Shown: positions 40,742 through 55,444 of the stretch, one piece after another
Numbering within the stretch: the first letter of the stretch is position 1
Layout of the letters: every line of letters begins with the position of its first letter
From: Absidia repens
Lineage: Eukaryota > Mucoromycota > Mucoromycetes > Mucorales > Cunninghamellaceae
Length of the DNA stretch: 64,000 nucleotides
Direction: 5' to 3'
Assembly: GCA_002105175.1 (NCBI GenBank)
Contig: MCGE01000018.1
Location: 186,001 to 250,000 of the forward strand
The notes under the pieces: model-generated
The model's database searches: none
What the model was told of the DNA's origin: nothing
Seen by the model: the letters and a program-made list of their open reading frames with translations, nothing else
Made by a program: the position numbers and the translations under genes

Positions 40742-43276
40742 TCAAGAGAGTGGACTTGTCGCTGTCGTTTCATTTGTCAAAGTCAAAGAAGTGCCAGTTG
40801 TATCAAATGAATCTAAGATAGGTGCTACCATCGAATCCACATTTTCATAGGCAATATTACAGCACATGGAGATCAGTCGTTTATAGTTTCGAATGCGTTT
40901 TTCACAAATCCTGGTTGGTGCGCAATGATATCATCCATCAATTGTTGCCTTGATTGTTGCAGTTGATCCAATTGATTCTGCAATGTCCTTTGTGTAGAAA
41001 TATTGTTGTGCATCCTATCATCATTACCTTCGTTGTTGCCGTTGTTGTTTTTGTTGTTGTTGCTGTCGGTGACGGTGGTGGTGGTTTTTGGTGAAGAGAG
41101 TGGAGGCTGGTTTCCGTTGATGGACGTTGTTGTTAATGGAGGAGTGGGAGGTTTTGGTATCTGCGAATCTGTGGATGACGATATTTTCGGTTTTTCAGCA
41201 TCTATATGCTGTTTTTCCTCTTGTTCTTTGATCCATTGCTTGAGTTTTGCTTGCTGAGTATAGTGTAAAATTCGCCGTAATTCCAATGCAAGTTGATCCC
41301 CTTCATCTAGTATCTTTTGTATTTCTTCTTGCTGGTCGGCAACCAGAAGGCTTTGCGATTTTTCCGTCTCCTTCAAATGGTTTAGCGCTTGTTGAATATC
41401 GCGCTGCTTTTCCTTGATTGTGTTGTCCCTTTTCGTCAAATCCCTTTCATAACTTGCTGCAAGATGATCCACCCAATTCGATAAGGAAGGAGTTGTTGAT
41501 GTTGCTGTCGATGTTTCTGCTGTTGTTGAATTCCCAGATATCATGGCCTTGTACATGAGGTCTGCTTTTTGTCGTAATTGTTGTCGAGTCATTTCTTCAT
41601 TTTGATCTAGTGATGTTCCGAGTGATGGTGACGAGACAACATCGCCGTTATCTGTCGAGTGGTGGTCCTGAGCAGCGAGGTAAGCTTGTGCGGTCATTCC
41701 TTCTTCATTCGCAATTTCCGGACTTGCACCGGCATCAATAAGCATACGCGCCAGTCGTTTGTTTCCAATCCGCGTGACAATCGTCAAGGCAGTATCACCA
41801 CATACATCTTGAACGTTCAAAATTGAGATAATCTCCGACCGGTTGTGAGCCAACTTGTTGATGAGGTTTTCCATATAGTAACGAGAAGCATGCACTTTTC
41901 CTTTCCCATTTGCCGTTGAAGCCACGTGATGGAATACCGTTTGATCACTTTTGTCGATATTGAATATAGTCCCTGAAAGTAGATCCAGTAACTTGTCGAA
42001 TGATTGCTGTTCATAGTTGTTGGTGTACAAAACGCTGCGCATCAATGCCGTTTGTCCTTTGTAGTTGACCCGATAAATATCCGCCTTGAGTCGAATAAGT
42101 TGTTCTACGGTTGCAATATGTCCCATGACTGCCGCCCAATGAAGACAAGTGTGACCCACATCGTCGATAATCACGTTGACATCCAAATCACGAGGTGGTC
42201 GTTGAAGCAATGGTGGAATTGCATCGTTTCCAGAGAGAAAATGAGCAAAAAGTTGATGTGCATACGTCCGTTCATGTTCCACTTCCTTTTTGGTTTTGTG
42301 TTTGGTTGGCGACACGCGGTCAGTTGAAGGCGGTGATCCAGATGGTGATAAGTTGGGTGAAGTTCTGGTAGTGCTGCCAGTACCTTGAGAGGAATCCAAA
42401 GCGCGAGGGGGTTTGCTGGATTGTCGCTGTTTTGATTTTGGTGTTGATACAGTTCCGTTTGAGGTGTCATTATGTGTCTCATCGTCGATATCCATGTATT
42501 CTTGATGATCGCTGATTTTGCTCCGTTTGTGTCGAGAATGTCGTGTTGTTTTTGAGTATAAATCGCCGTCATTTTCAGAGTAGTCAACCATATCAGAATC
42601 AATAGTAGGCGTAGCAGCGGTTGTCCGTCGTCGTTGCCGGCGTGGTGAAGACGTTTGGGGATAAGGAGATGAGTCTTTCTTGTTTGGCAATCCAGAATCG
42701 TCATCAGCATCAGATGCATCATCGTCCAGATGCTTTACTTTCTTTTGAGTTCGTCGTTCGCGTGGTTTCCGAATTTTTGTAGTTGCAGCTGTTGAATGCT
42801 TTGGTGCGAGGGGTGGGGATTCATCTCCTTTTACAAACTCCAATAGCGGCTTTATCAAGGTATCCACGTTGTAATGTGCTGCCAAATTTGCGGCCTTTTC
42901 CAATGGTACCCAAGTGCCTACATGTTTATAGATTGAAGAGAGAGAGAGAGTGTGTGTGTGTGAGTAAGCATATAAAGAGTGAGAAGGAAAAGTCAATATT
43001 CAATAGTTTCACCCAACTGGAGACTCGTTCCATCTAGTCGCATAGAAACTTACCTTGATATTTTCCATAGCCGCCTTGTATTTTTTCATGTTCGCCGATT
43101 TGTACTTCTCTTTCAAGAATACGTGTTCGCTGAGGTTTATCAAAGTCGGCCACCTTGAGAATTTGAGTTGCATTCATATAATTGTCGTTTTTTCGCCGCA
43201 TGACAGCTACGCCGTTGCAAGAAATTTCGTAAACAGGAACACCAGAATAAGTAGCCTTGTATATTTTTTGTTCCAT
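40742..43276 (-). CDS. Mbp1/Swi4-type APSES-ankyrin transcription factor (MBF/SBF DNA-binding subunit), with C-terminal frame break
   Basis: This is the predicted DNA-binding subunit of the G1/S transcription complex. Exon 1 (43276 to about 43053) and the next exon rebuild the APSES/KilA-N domain: [62 protein letters not shown] long acidic/basic disordered linker follows, then ankyrin repeats ([54 protein letters not shown]) and a Gln-rich coiled coil. The main frame stops at 40873-40875. The family C-terminal helix ([20 protein letters not shown]) lies in the frame reached by adding one base, running to TGA 40742-40744, so a one-base break is implied between about 40890 and 40930. The intact product would be about 810 residues. 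Mbp1 versus Swi4/Res identity cannot be settled. It is divergent from the dysbindin-like gene. Confidence 0.88.
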
Positions 43277-43478
43277 TGCAACCCGTGTGTTGATAAAAAT
43301 AAAAGTTAGAAAAAAAAAAAAAAAAAAAAGAGAAAGCGAGATTGAAAGAAGGAGAGACGCGCATGATGACCCAGTCTAGCGGGGGTTTCATCCCGAAAAA
43401 CGCGGGATTTAAAAATGTCACCATCCTACCCTTTTTTTCCCTCTTTCTCTACTTTTTTTCTCTTCTCCTGTTTTTTCA
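43277..43478. promoter_or_regulatory. Bidirectional promoter, Mbp1-like / dysbindin-like
   Basis: These 202 bases contain an imperfect inverted repeat TCCCG-(7)-CGGGA at 43391-43407 that includes AACGCGG, a core resembling the ACGCG of MBF/MCB sites. A 19-base A run near 43311-43329 is the leader of the minus-strand gene. The motif match is suggestive only. Confidence 0.4.
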
Positions 43479-45175
43479 ATGTTTCAACAATTCAAAAACA
43501 TATTTCCCGGATCGACTACACTTAACATACGATCATTAGCCGATTCTGTTGGGTAAGTACTTTTTTGGTATATATATATGTCTATAAAATTGTCCTCACT
43601 AATGTCTCTATTTTACATAGATTGAATGAAGACGAATGGCGGGCTCGTGGAATGGAAAGGTAATGAAAGAGCTAGTAAGCGGATATGGCATACGTGGTAT
43701 TGACGAAACTACTTACAAATTTTATTTGGTAGCCTTGAGGCGATTCGCTCAGAACTTCAGAACTTCAACACACTACTATCTAACAAGCCAACTACGTTAA
43801 TGTAATTATTATAAAAAAAAAAAAGTAGTTACTGAAATGGAGGGAAGTACTTGAAGTACTAACATATTACATCTCATTTTTAGGAATACTGCTGGAACTG
43901 TGAAACGGGTACCTTCAAATAACAGCATGGATGAAATGGCAAAGATTGTAACAAGGTAACAAAAAATATAGAAAATAATAAAAGGACATGAATGGATTTC
44001 TCGGATACTTAATCCAAGGAAATTGCCGTCGGTCGTCTGTATGATAGGATCCAGCAAGGAAGAGACAGTATTCATCAGAAAAATTTGGAAAACATAGAAA
44101 AGGCAAAGGTAAGTAGGGGAAAAAAATTGAATGGGGAAAACAAAATATGGAAGCTGGTTGGGTATATCACATTTTGACATTAACAATACGTTACTGGGGG
44201 GGATCTGATTTTAGCGGGCTGACCAACTGCTGGGAAACTTACTCTCGAGATGCAATCAGCACAACAAAATATGTACGGCAATGTCGGACATGTCGTCTAG
44301 TATGGATGCAACACGACAAGATATTATATCAGCTACTCAAGCGGCATGTAAGTTACTATACGCTAAGCGCATATTGCAATACTAATATTATTATTATTAT
44401 TATTATTATTATGGGGAAAAAAATTAGCGGCATTGAAGAACAAACTATTAACATTGGAGGATCGTATAGATAAGGCATGTTTGGAATATGAACAACGCGA
44501 ATTTGAAGTATGGAAACAGCAGGAAAAAGATAAGATGGAAGTCGAGATCGCAGAAAAAAGGTAACTTATCAGTAGAAAAAGAATGGCATGGAATAATGGG
44601 TGATGTTGGACTGATCTTATCTATTTTTTTATATTTTTTTATTTCGTCGATAGGCAAGAATTAGAAGCAAGGCAAAAACATTTGGATCAAGTATACGAAG
44701 AACACAATGAACAACAAGCGAAGAAAAGACTGGAGCTTTATGATGTCAACTTTCAATCGGAACTGGAGGACTATCGACGAAGAAGGGAAACTGAAGTATC
44801 GTCATTGTATTCTAGTAAGTAATTCCCCAACACAGTCGGCAGAAATGAATGGTACTATCATACTAACCCTTTTTTTTTTTTTTTTTTTGTCTATAAGATC
44901 GTACATCGACTGTGAAGATGACCACTACCTTGGAAAATATGAAACTTGATAATGGTGATTCTGCTGACTTGAACAGCTTCTTATCGGATGACGATGATAC
45001 TAATGATACTACTGAAACGAACATCAAACCATTGAGCAGCACTATGGTGAACAATGTGGATAAGGTTTTTAAATCCAAAATAGACGTACCTTCACAGGGT
45101 GACCAAGACTCTAGTGATGAGGATGATGCAGCACATGTGGAAATATTGGCAGACGAAGACTACGAGTCAGATTAG
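43479..45175 (+). CDS. Dysbindin-like coiled-coil protein (putative BLOC-1 subunit)
   Basis: About nine short exons run from ATG 43479 (MFQQFKNIFPGSTT) to TAG 45173-45175 and give about 330 residues. The middle 150 residues are a continuous charged coiled coil. LKNKLLTLEDRIDKACLEYE and YDVNFQSELEDYRRRRE resemble the dysbindin pattern (human LLHLEDLCGQCELER and the FEEAFQQDMEQY region), and the tail DLNSFLSDDDDTND resembles its ALDVFL segment. The C terminus is Asp/Ser-rich (QDSSDEDDAAHVEILADED). Dysbindin in animals is a subunit of BLOC-1, which sorts cargo at endosomes. Here membership is inferred from the coiled-coil pattern and could be a coincidence of heptad composition. All exons splice in phase with GT-AG sites. 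One intron holds an ATT repeat near 44389-44410. Confidence 0.65.
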
Positions 45176-45709
<534 letters not shown>

Positions 45710-46195
45710 CTATTCAGTAGATTCTACAATAGGCTTGGCCGTAGATTTGATCCATGCATCGATTACTGTAGGTGATAAACCGCATTGCTTCAATGAGTAC
45801 ATCCATAAGTATTCCATGTCCACTGTAGCGGCGGCAGTGGGGTAGTTGGCGGACTGTAATGAAGATGACGATGATGGCGGTGATGATGCTGAAGCAGGTC
45901 GTCGTATCGTCACGTTGTTTGGTATCTGTTGAGGCATACCATCAGCCCAGTAACGTCCATTGTTGTGATGTAAGGTATCATCGTCCAAAAAATGCATGAT
46001 TAAATAAAGCGCCGTTCCACTTCCTTCCTTTGGAGTCAACATGATGAAATCAAAAAAGTACTGAGCTACCCACAAAGTGAAAACAGTTGTATGTGCGAAT
46101 AAATTGGTTCGTACTGTCCCAGGATGATAGCCTATAAATTGAAGGAGTAAGATTATATTGAGAGTGAATACATAGACACATAACCGTTGCCATAT

Positions 46196-46228
<33 letters not shown>

Positions 46229-47458
46229 TACAGTTCACTTTGATATGACTTGATTGCTTTGCCAGTTTTTGCCCCAGTAGTCTTGTAAGCTGTGTAATGC
46301 ACATTTTGCTGTACGCGTAGTGATCAAGCCCATTCCATCCATAAGTTGTTGTCGTCATCGATGGATCCAGGTGAGTAGTCGCGTAGAGTGTCGAGCTGGA
46401 TGCGAAAAGAATTTGCCCATGGTCTTGATTCATCAACGTCAACAAAGATAAAGTCAGTAACAAAGGGGATATGTAGTTCTATAAAAGCATCAAGATGATT
46501 CCATGTATAAGTAGACATACATTAAAATAAGTGGCAGGGGGGGAAGGAGTTCGACTAACCGTTTGACATTGTGCTTCATAACCGTCACCTGTCACTGTGC
46601 AAGGAATGTTCATCACGCCAGCATTATCTACAGAGTAAATCAGTAACAATGAGTATTGTGTCAGAATTGGTTTCCTTTTTGTTTGACTTACTGATAAGGA
46701 CATCTATATCTCCAGGGGAAAATAACGATTTCATTTTTTCCACAAACTTGTGAACACTGTCAAACGAGCAAAGATCCAAGGTATAAAAGGAGATATGTTC
46801 TGACCCAGTCAATTGTTTCAAATCATGTTGTGCTTTGACGCCTAAATCTGGTGTTCTTGATGCTTCATATGAGAAGAAGAAGGAGAATGAATGAATACAT
46901 AGTAAGAGGAATAATATATCATCGTCTTGGTTTTACCAATAACCACATGAAAGCCAGCCATCAAAAGTCCACGAGCGATCTCGAAGCCAATACCAGAATC
47001 GGCACCTATTAAAAAACAAGAACATAAGATATAAGTCAGCGTGATATTATTAGTTTCCACAACGCCCAGCCTTCACGAGTTATCTGAAGAGTTGTACCTG
47101 TGATGATAGCGTTCCGTTTTTTAGCAGGGGAGGTGATTTTGTGTTGTAGCACCATTTGATCGATGACTTGTTCTGTGTGTTTGTGAGAATGAGCACCCAA
47201 TATACCACGTTTCCATACAAGTGTCACCAGAGTCTCTACCACACCAATAATATACACGCATATCAAGGTAGTCAAAAAGGGAGTACGACTGATAGCAAGA
47301 TTGATCTTTTGAAGCCAGGCTATTCCCTGAGGATGAGTTTCTAAGGGTGTTGTGCTTTTTCTATTGTTTGACGCATGTTCTGATTGAATCCATCGACATA
47401 TATTGATAATAAAAATAGTAAGAACAGTTGAAATGAGGAGAGTTGCTGCAATGATCAT
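45710..47458 (-). CDS. Membrane-anchored short-chain dehydrogenase/reductase
   Basis: This is an NAD(P)-dependent oxidoreductase of the retinol dehydrogenase/WW-oxidoreductase-like SDR type. Six exons from ATG 47458 to TAG 45710-45712 give about 440 residues. The N-terminal 100 residues have two hydrophobic segments (IIAATLLISTVLTIFIINI; FLTTLICVYIIGVVETLVTL), so it is probably anchored in the ER or lipid-droplet membrane. The Rossmann motif, built across an intron, reads IITGADSGIGFEIA. NNAGVMNIP and the catalytic YAYSKMC (YxxxK) with an upstream ASSSTLYA serine are present, and HPGTVRTNLF follows as in many SDRs. The C-terminal tail is Ser-rich (ASASSPPSSSSS). An intron after KVNC starts with a T28 run (minus sense). 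The substrate cannot be told from sequence. Confidence 0.85.
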
Positions 47459-47893
47459 AACGGCAAGAATGCGAAATACATGGAAGAGTCAATTGGAAAA
47501 CAGCTTACAGCAAATAATACATAACCGATTTCTATTTCTACAAAAAATCATGGATAATTCAACTTCCGCTACCCAGCAGGCCTTTTTTCCGAGCCTACTG
47601 TGTAATCGGCTGCCCGCCCCGCCCCCCTCGCAGCATCCACCTGCCCTATTACTTTTTCCTTCCCGATCACCTTCTCTAAAATAGGCTTTGTTTTTATTGA
47701 AATATCATATTTTATTTTGATTTAAATCCACAAAATACAATATATATACTTCTATGTATGTGCGTGTGTATGTGTGTGTATGGGTGCGTTGGGAATATAC
47801 AATATCTATAGTCTAGGGATATAATGCTAATACTAATACTACACTGCAACGATGGCCACTGCTATACTACCTATTTAGATTGCCCTATCCTTT
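47459..47893. other. Upstream region of SDR gene
   Basis: These 435 bases hold the SDR promoter and the 3' flank of the ICT1-like gene, both on the minus strand. There is a GC-rich patch near 47618-47640 (CCGCCCCGCCCCCC-like) and a GT-rich tract near 47756-47782. No gene is seen. Confidence 0.5.
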
Positions 47894-48689
47894 TCAATAA
47901 TCATTGTTCTTGGTACGTCGGGTGGCTTTTTTATTGGAGTGTCGTTTCTTGAGTTCTTTGCGTTTGCCATCTTCACGTTGTCTCCTAAGCAAAATAAAGG
48001 TATCAGCTACTACTATTATTATTACTACTATTTTCTTTCCTAGCATCATGCTATTGAGTGTTTGCTTACCGTTTTTCAATACGCGCCAGAGTGTCTTGGT
48101 CAGCTTCACGCTGTACTACCACAGCTTGCTTGATCATGCTCGTTAATTTGTCATAGCAGTCTTGAATATTCTTGCTTTGAGTCCTTGATTTATCAGAGGT
48201 AATCACCAGTTCCCCCGTTTTGTTCAATCGTGGCGAATCCTAATATACAACACCATTGACAGATAGGAACCAGGTCATATGATGTAAGAACCAGAATAGC
48301 TTGTACTTATTTCCTTTCTAGTCTCCCACTTACCCTCAATTTTACTCGGGCATAGTGAGGAATCCAACGTGCTTGATCTAACTGTAATCGCATATCTACT
48401 TTTGTGCTGACTATAATGCAAATAATAGTAATAATAATAACGCACATGTCAATCAAGGAACGCCTACTAATAGTCAATAACATTTTATTTTCTCACCTTT
48501 ATTTACATTTTGGCCACCAGGTCCACTACTGCGACTAAACGCCACGGATAGATCTTCTTTTGGAATGTCGTCTTTGGTGAAATCTGCAATCCATCGTTCT
48601 GCTTCATCGTATGTAAATGGTTTCGGAATAGAAGAATAATGGCGAGTAAACCTACATGAAAAGGGTCGAATAGAGGATAATGTAAACAT
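47894..48689 (-). CDS. Mitochondrial GGQ peptidyl-tRNA hydrolase, ICT1/Pth4-like
   Basis: It is predicted to release stalled peptides from mitochondrial ribosomes by hydrolysing peptidyl-tRNA without codon recognition. Four exons from ATG 48689 to TGA 47894-47896 give about 180 residues. The N terminus looks like a mitochondrial presequence (MFTLSSIRPFSCRFTRHYSS). The catalytic loop is SRSSGPGGQNVNKVSTK, with GGQ intact, and LRDSPRLNKTGELVITSDK follows. The basic C-terminal tail (KRKELKKRHSNKKATRRTK) matches the ribosome-binding tail of ICT1-type proteins. There is no codon-recognition domain, so it is not a class I RF1. The start is the only ATG that gives the presequence. Confidence 0.9.
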
Positions 48690-48970
48690 CGTCTTGCAAA
48701 AAAAGAAAAACAAGAAGTAAAAAAAAAACCCCCCAAACCCAACCACATTCAATCCCCGATAGTAGCCCTTCACCCTTCACACAAAAAAATTAAAACTAAT
48801 AAATACAAAATTGTCAAAAATATATGTTTGTTTTATTGAATTTTCTTGAAAAAAAAAAGACAAATAGAGTAACACACTAAATACACATACACCACAAAAT
48901 ATGTATATTCATTTCTTGTTTCAATCCACTACTCGACCCTTTTTTTTGGTTGTCTCCAATATCAAAAAAT

Positions 48971-52340
<3,370 letters not shown>

Positions 52341-52592
52341 ATGTCGAAGCAACAAGAATCATCGTTACCCCCATCTTATGAAGATTTACACAGCTCGAAT
52401 CGAGCTACACCTCCTCAAGAAAATCGTATTAAGCGGTCATTTCAGTTAATTGGTGATAGGCTACATACAGGGGGATGTCTCCTCTTGCAATCTAGAAACG
52501 TTTATTGTGTTTTCAATACAATTGGTATTGCGCTATCGGATACTGGTGAAAAAATCAGTAGAAAATTATCATCATCAACCAAACATCATTAG
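52341..52592 (+). CDS. Small hypothetical protein with PPxY motif
   Basis: This is an intronless frame of 83 residues starting MSKQQESSLPPSYEDLHSS. LPPSY is a strict PPxY motif, the ligand of WW domains in Nedd4/Rsp5 ubiquitin ligases. The C-terminal half (LLLQSRNVYCVFNTIGIALS) is mildly hydrophobic and ends in a basic tail (ISRKLSSSTKHH). A TATA-like element lies about 45 bases upstream. I do not recognise a family. It could be a Rsp5 adaptor, or a chance frame. The longer upstream extension to 52170 lacks support because the TATA-like element lies within it. Confidence 0.5.
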   Translation: MSKQQESSLPPSYEDLHSSNRATPPQENRIKRSFQLIGDRLHTGGCLLLQSRNVYCVFNTIGIALSDTGEKISRKLSSSTKHH

Positions 52593-52939
52593 GGTCGCTC
52601 ATATATACTTAAGTGTCATAGGATGCGTTCAAAACGATCAAAACTTTTGCAAATTGATAGCAAAAATATGGACAAACAATGTATACTATTTTTAGTCCAT
52701 ATACCACCCCCACATTTGTGTATGATAATCTACTCGAACACTATTTAAGCCAATTTCCCTTATAAAATATACTTTCTCCTCTATTTTTATTCCAGAGCTC
52801 CATGCTTGTGCCTTTTATCTATATCACATCAATAATAAACAATCATATATAATATTGGTATACAAATGTGTTTTCTTTTATTATTTCAAAATGCAAAATA
52901 TAATATCACAACAAAACTATTCTATAATCTAAGCTATTC
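52593..52939. other. Convergent 3' flanks
   Basis: This is about 350 bases of AT-rich sequence with AATAAA-like motifs near 52830-52840. No gene is seen. Confidence 0.55.
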
Positions 52940-53153
52940 CTACTTTTTGGACTTCTTGGATTTCTTCGCTTGAGCTCCGCCACTCTTTTCCACGTCTTCC
53001 AATCGGCATCCCAATGCGTCAGATAATACTTGATTCAGAGTCATCGGATCAGCTGATCCTTTTGTTTCCCTCATCACTTGTCCAATAAACCATTTGAACA
53101 TTTTTGGATCCCCTTGTTGAATTGTTTTTGCCTAAAAAGTTGCAAGAGCATGA

Positions 53154-53201
<48 letters not shown>

Positions 53202-55444
53202 ATATATATATATATAAAGTTTATGATCACTATCATTATCATCTTCAAGTTGTTTGTTACCTTGTCAGAATTTTTTGCGATCAATGTTTCACACAACGCT
53301 TTCAGTGAGTTCTCATCACCAATACGAACCCAGCCTTTTTCTTCTACAATATCCTTGGGCATTTTGTTGGACTGGTTTTGTACCATATGCTTGAGTACCT
53401 TTTTCCCAGTAGGTCCTGTCAAAAATAAAATGTGAGTATCTGTATAAATGGATAGAAGAGTAAAGACGCCGAGATTTCCATACCTGTGATGACTCCATCA
53501 TTAACAAGATCTATCAGAGAGCCAAGTTGTTGTACCGAGATTGGATTGTGTTGGAATGTAATATCTTCACTAGCGAGTTGACCAAAGAGTTCATGTAAAG
53601 TCCTATATAAATCAAACCGTGAGCAAGTATATCAAATATATTTTAAAGATGACAGGTTGAATAAAGGTGGTCATTACCAATTCAGTGCAGACTTTGAATT
53701 TCTACCGATGCAAACCTAAATAAAAGCAACATCAATTAGTTCAGGGTCACAGATCTACTATATGAAAGATCTAACACGCTAACCTTTTCAAAGAATTCTA
53801 GACTACCAGGTTCATTGAGCAGCACATTGGCATCGTTTAAAGTCATATCGTACGACTGAATAATCCGGGAGCGACATTGATCTGGCAGTTCAGGTAAACT
53901 TGACTTGATCTCATTGACAAATTCCTGTCGAAATGTAATAGTAATATTAGCACCGAGATTAAATAGCTGGGTAGAGTGCGAGTTACCTGATCTAAATGTA
54001 ATGGCGGCAGATCGGGTTCAGGCATATACCTATAATCCGGTGCTGATTCTTTCCCTCGTAGCTTGAATGTCGTATTTGTGGTTGCGTCAAATCCTCTGGT
54101 TTGCGATTCTATCGACCCACCGGATTCTAATATCTCAATCTGTCGCTCAATTTCCGCATCTATATCGTGACAAGGAAGGTTATTCTGATTGATCAATGCC
54201 ATTTAAAAATTACTATGTATATCTTACCAATGGCCAAAGACAAAAAGCGCACACTGTTCAAGTTTTTCAGTTCACATCGAGTTCCAAACGGTTCACCTGG
54301 TCTATGCACCGAGACATTAATATCGCATCGCATAGATCCCTACTCAGTTGATTTATGACATCGTTAGTATACTTTCGTCACGAAAATACGTCCATATTGA
54401 CCTTACCTCTTCCATATTAGCTTTAGAGGAGCCTACACACCGTAAGATAGCTTGCAGTTTCTTGACCAGTAATCCAGCTTCAAAAGATGATCTAATAGTT
54501 TCAATTCGAGATGGTATTTACAATCAATGTTGCTTTTTCTTTACACGAACGGGGGGGGGATCGCCTTACCTCAAATCAGGTTGCGTGACAATTTCCATCA
54601 ATCCGGTTCCTGCTCTGTTGAGATCTAGTAGGGTGTATCCCGGGCGCATATCATGCATACTTTTTCCAGTGTCCTATGGTTAGATGAAGAAAGAATGTGG
54701 TTAGAAACACTTGGCAAGCGACACACCCTCATGCAGGGCTTTCATGCAGTACCTGTTCCAACTGTAATTGATGAATCCCCACAGCAATATCCTTCGTCAA
54801 ACCATCCATTTCAGTCAAATAAATCTTTCCACCACGTGCAATGGGTTCTACGTTAAGACAAGACAAAAGAAATATTCAATATATTGTGCAGATTGTAACT
54901 GAGCCACTGTTGCTATATTACCTCGTTGTTGCGTGATTTGGTAGCCTTGTGGTAGATCCGGATAGAAGTAGTGTTTTCGGTCAAATGTTGATCGTAACTG
55001 AATATTCGAATCAAGAGCCAACCCCGTTTTCACAGCGAGTAGTACAGCTTGTCGATTTAATCGCTATTAGAATTAATAACATATCAGTGAGACCACCATC
55101 GTAGTAAATAGATCTAATTTTTTCCCCCCGCGTCCTTACCGGTTGCACACCAGGGAACGCCGCGTCGACCACGGAGATATTTGTATTGACAGGTTCATTG
55201 AATGAAGTGGGCGAGTCTATATATGGACAATAACGAATAGAGGGATATTAGTCTATGTTCCAGAAGACAAGTTGCGTTGGAGTTTACCTGAGAAGAGTTT
55301 TGTCTTGGTGTTAATTTGAGCATGTACTTCAATACCAATAACAGCCTGCCAACCGTCTTTTATAGTCCGTGCCGTTGCAAAACTTGTTTTATTGAATATC
55401 CGTACCCATGGCGTAAAATGTTTCCTTGAGTGTGATCGCAACAT
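52940..55444 (-). CDS. GATB: Glutamyl-tRNA(Gln) amidotransferase subunit B, mitochondrial
   Basis: It is a subunit of the GatFAB/GatCAB amidotransferase that converts Glu-tRNA(Gln) to Gln-tRNA(Gln) in mitochondria, with GatA and a third subunit. About twelve exons from ATG 55444 ([19 protein letters not shown], a basic presequence) to TAG 52940-52942 give about 540 residues. Family segments in order are [82 protein letters not shown] and [15 protein letters not shown]. The helical and YqeY-like C-terminal domain ([15 protein letters not shown]) follows, then a Lys-rich tail ([10 protein letters not shown]). The exon structure is highly fragmented, with exons as short as about 36 bases, and one intron has a CA microsatellite at 53157-53196. 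Confidence 0.92.
53157..53196. repeat. (CA)n microsatellite in GATB intron
   Basis: About 20 CA units are followed by a short TA tract, in an intron of the minus-strand GATB gene. Confidence 0.92.
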
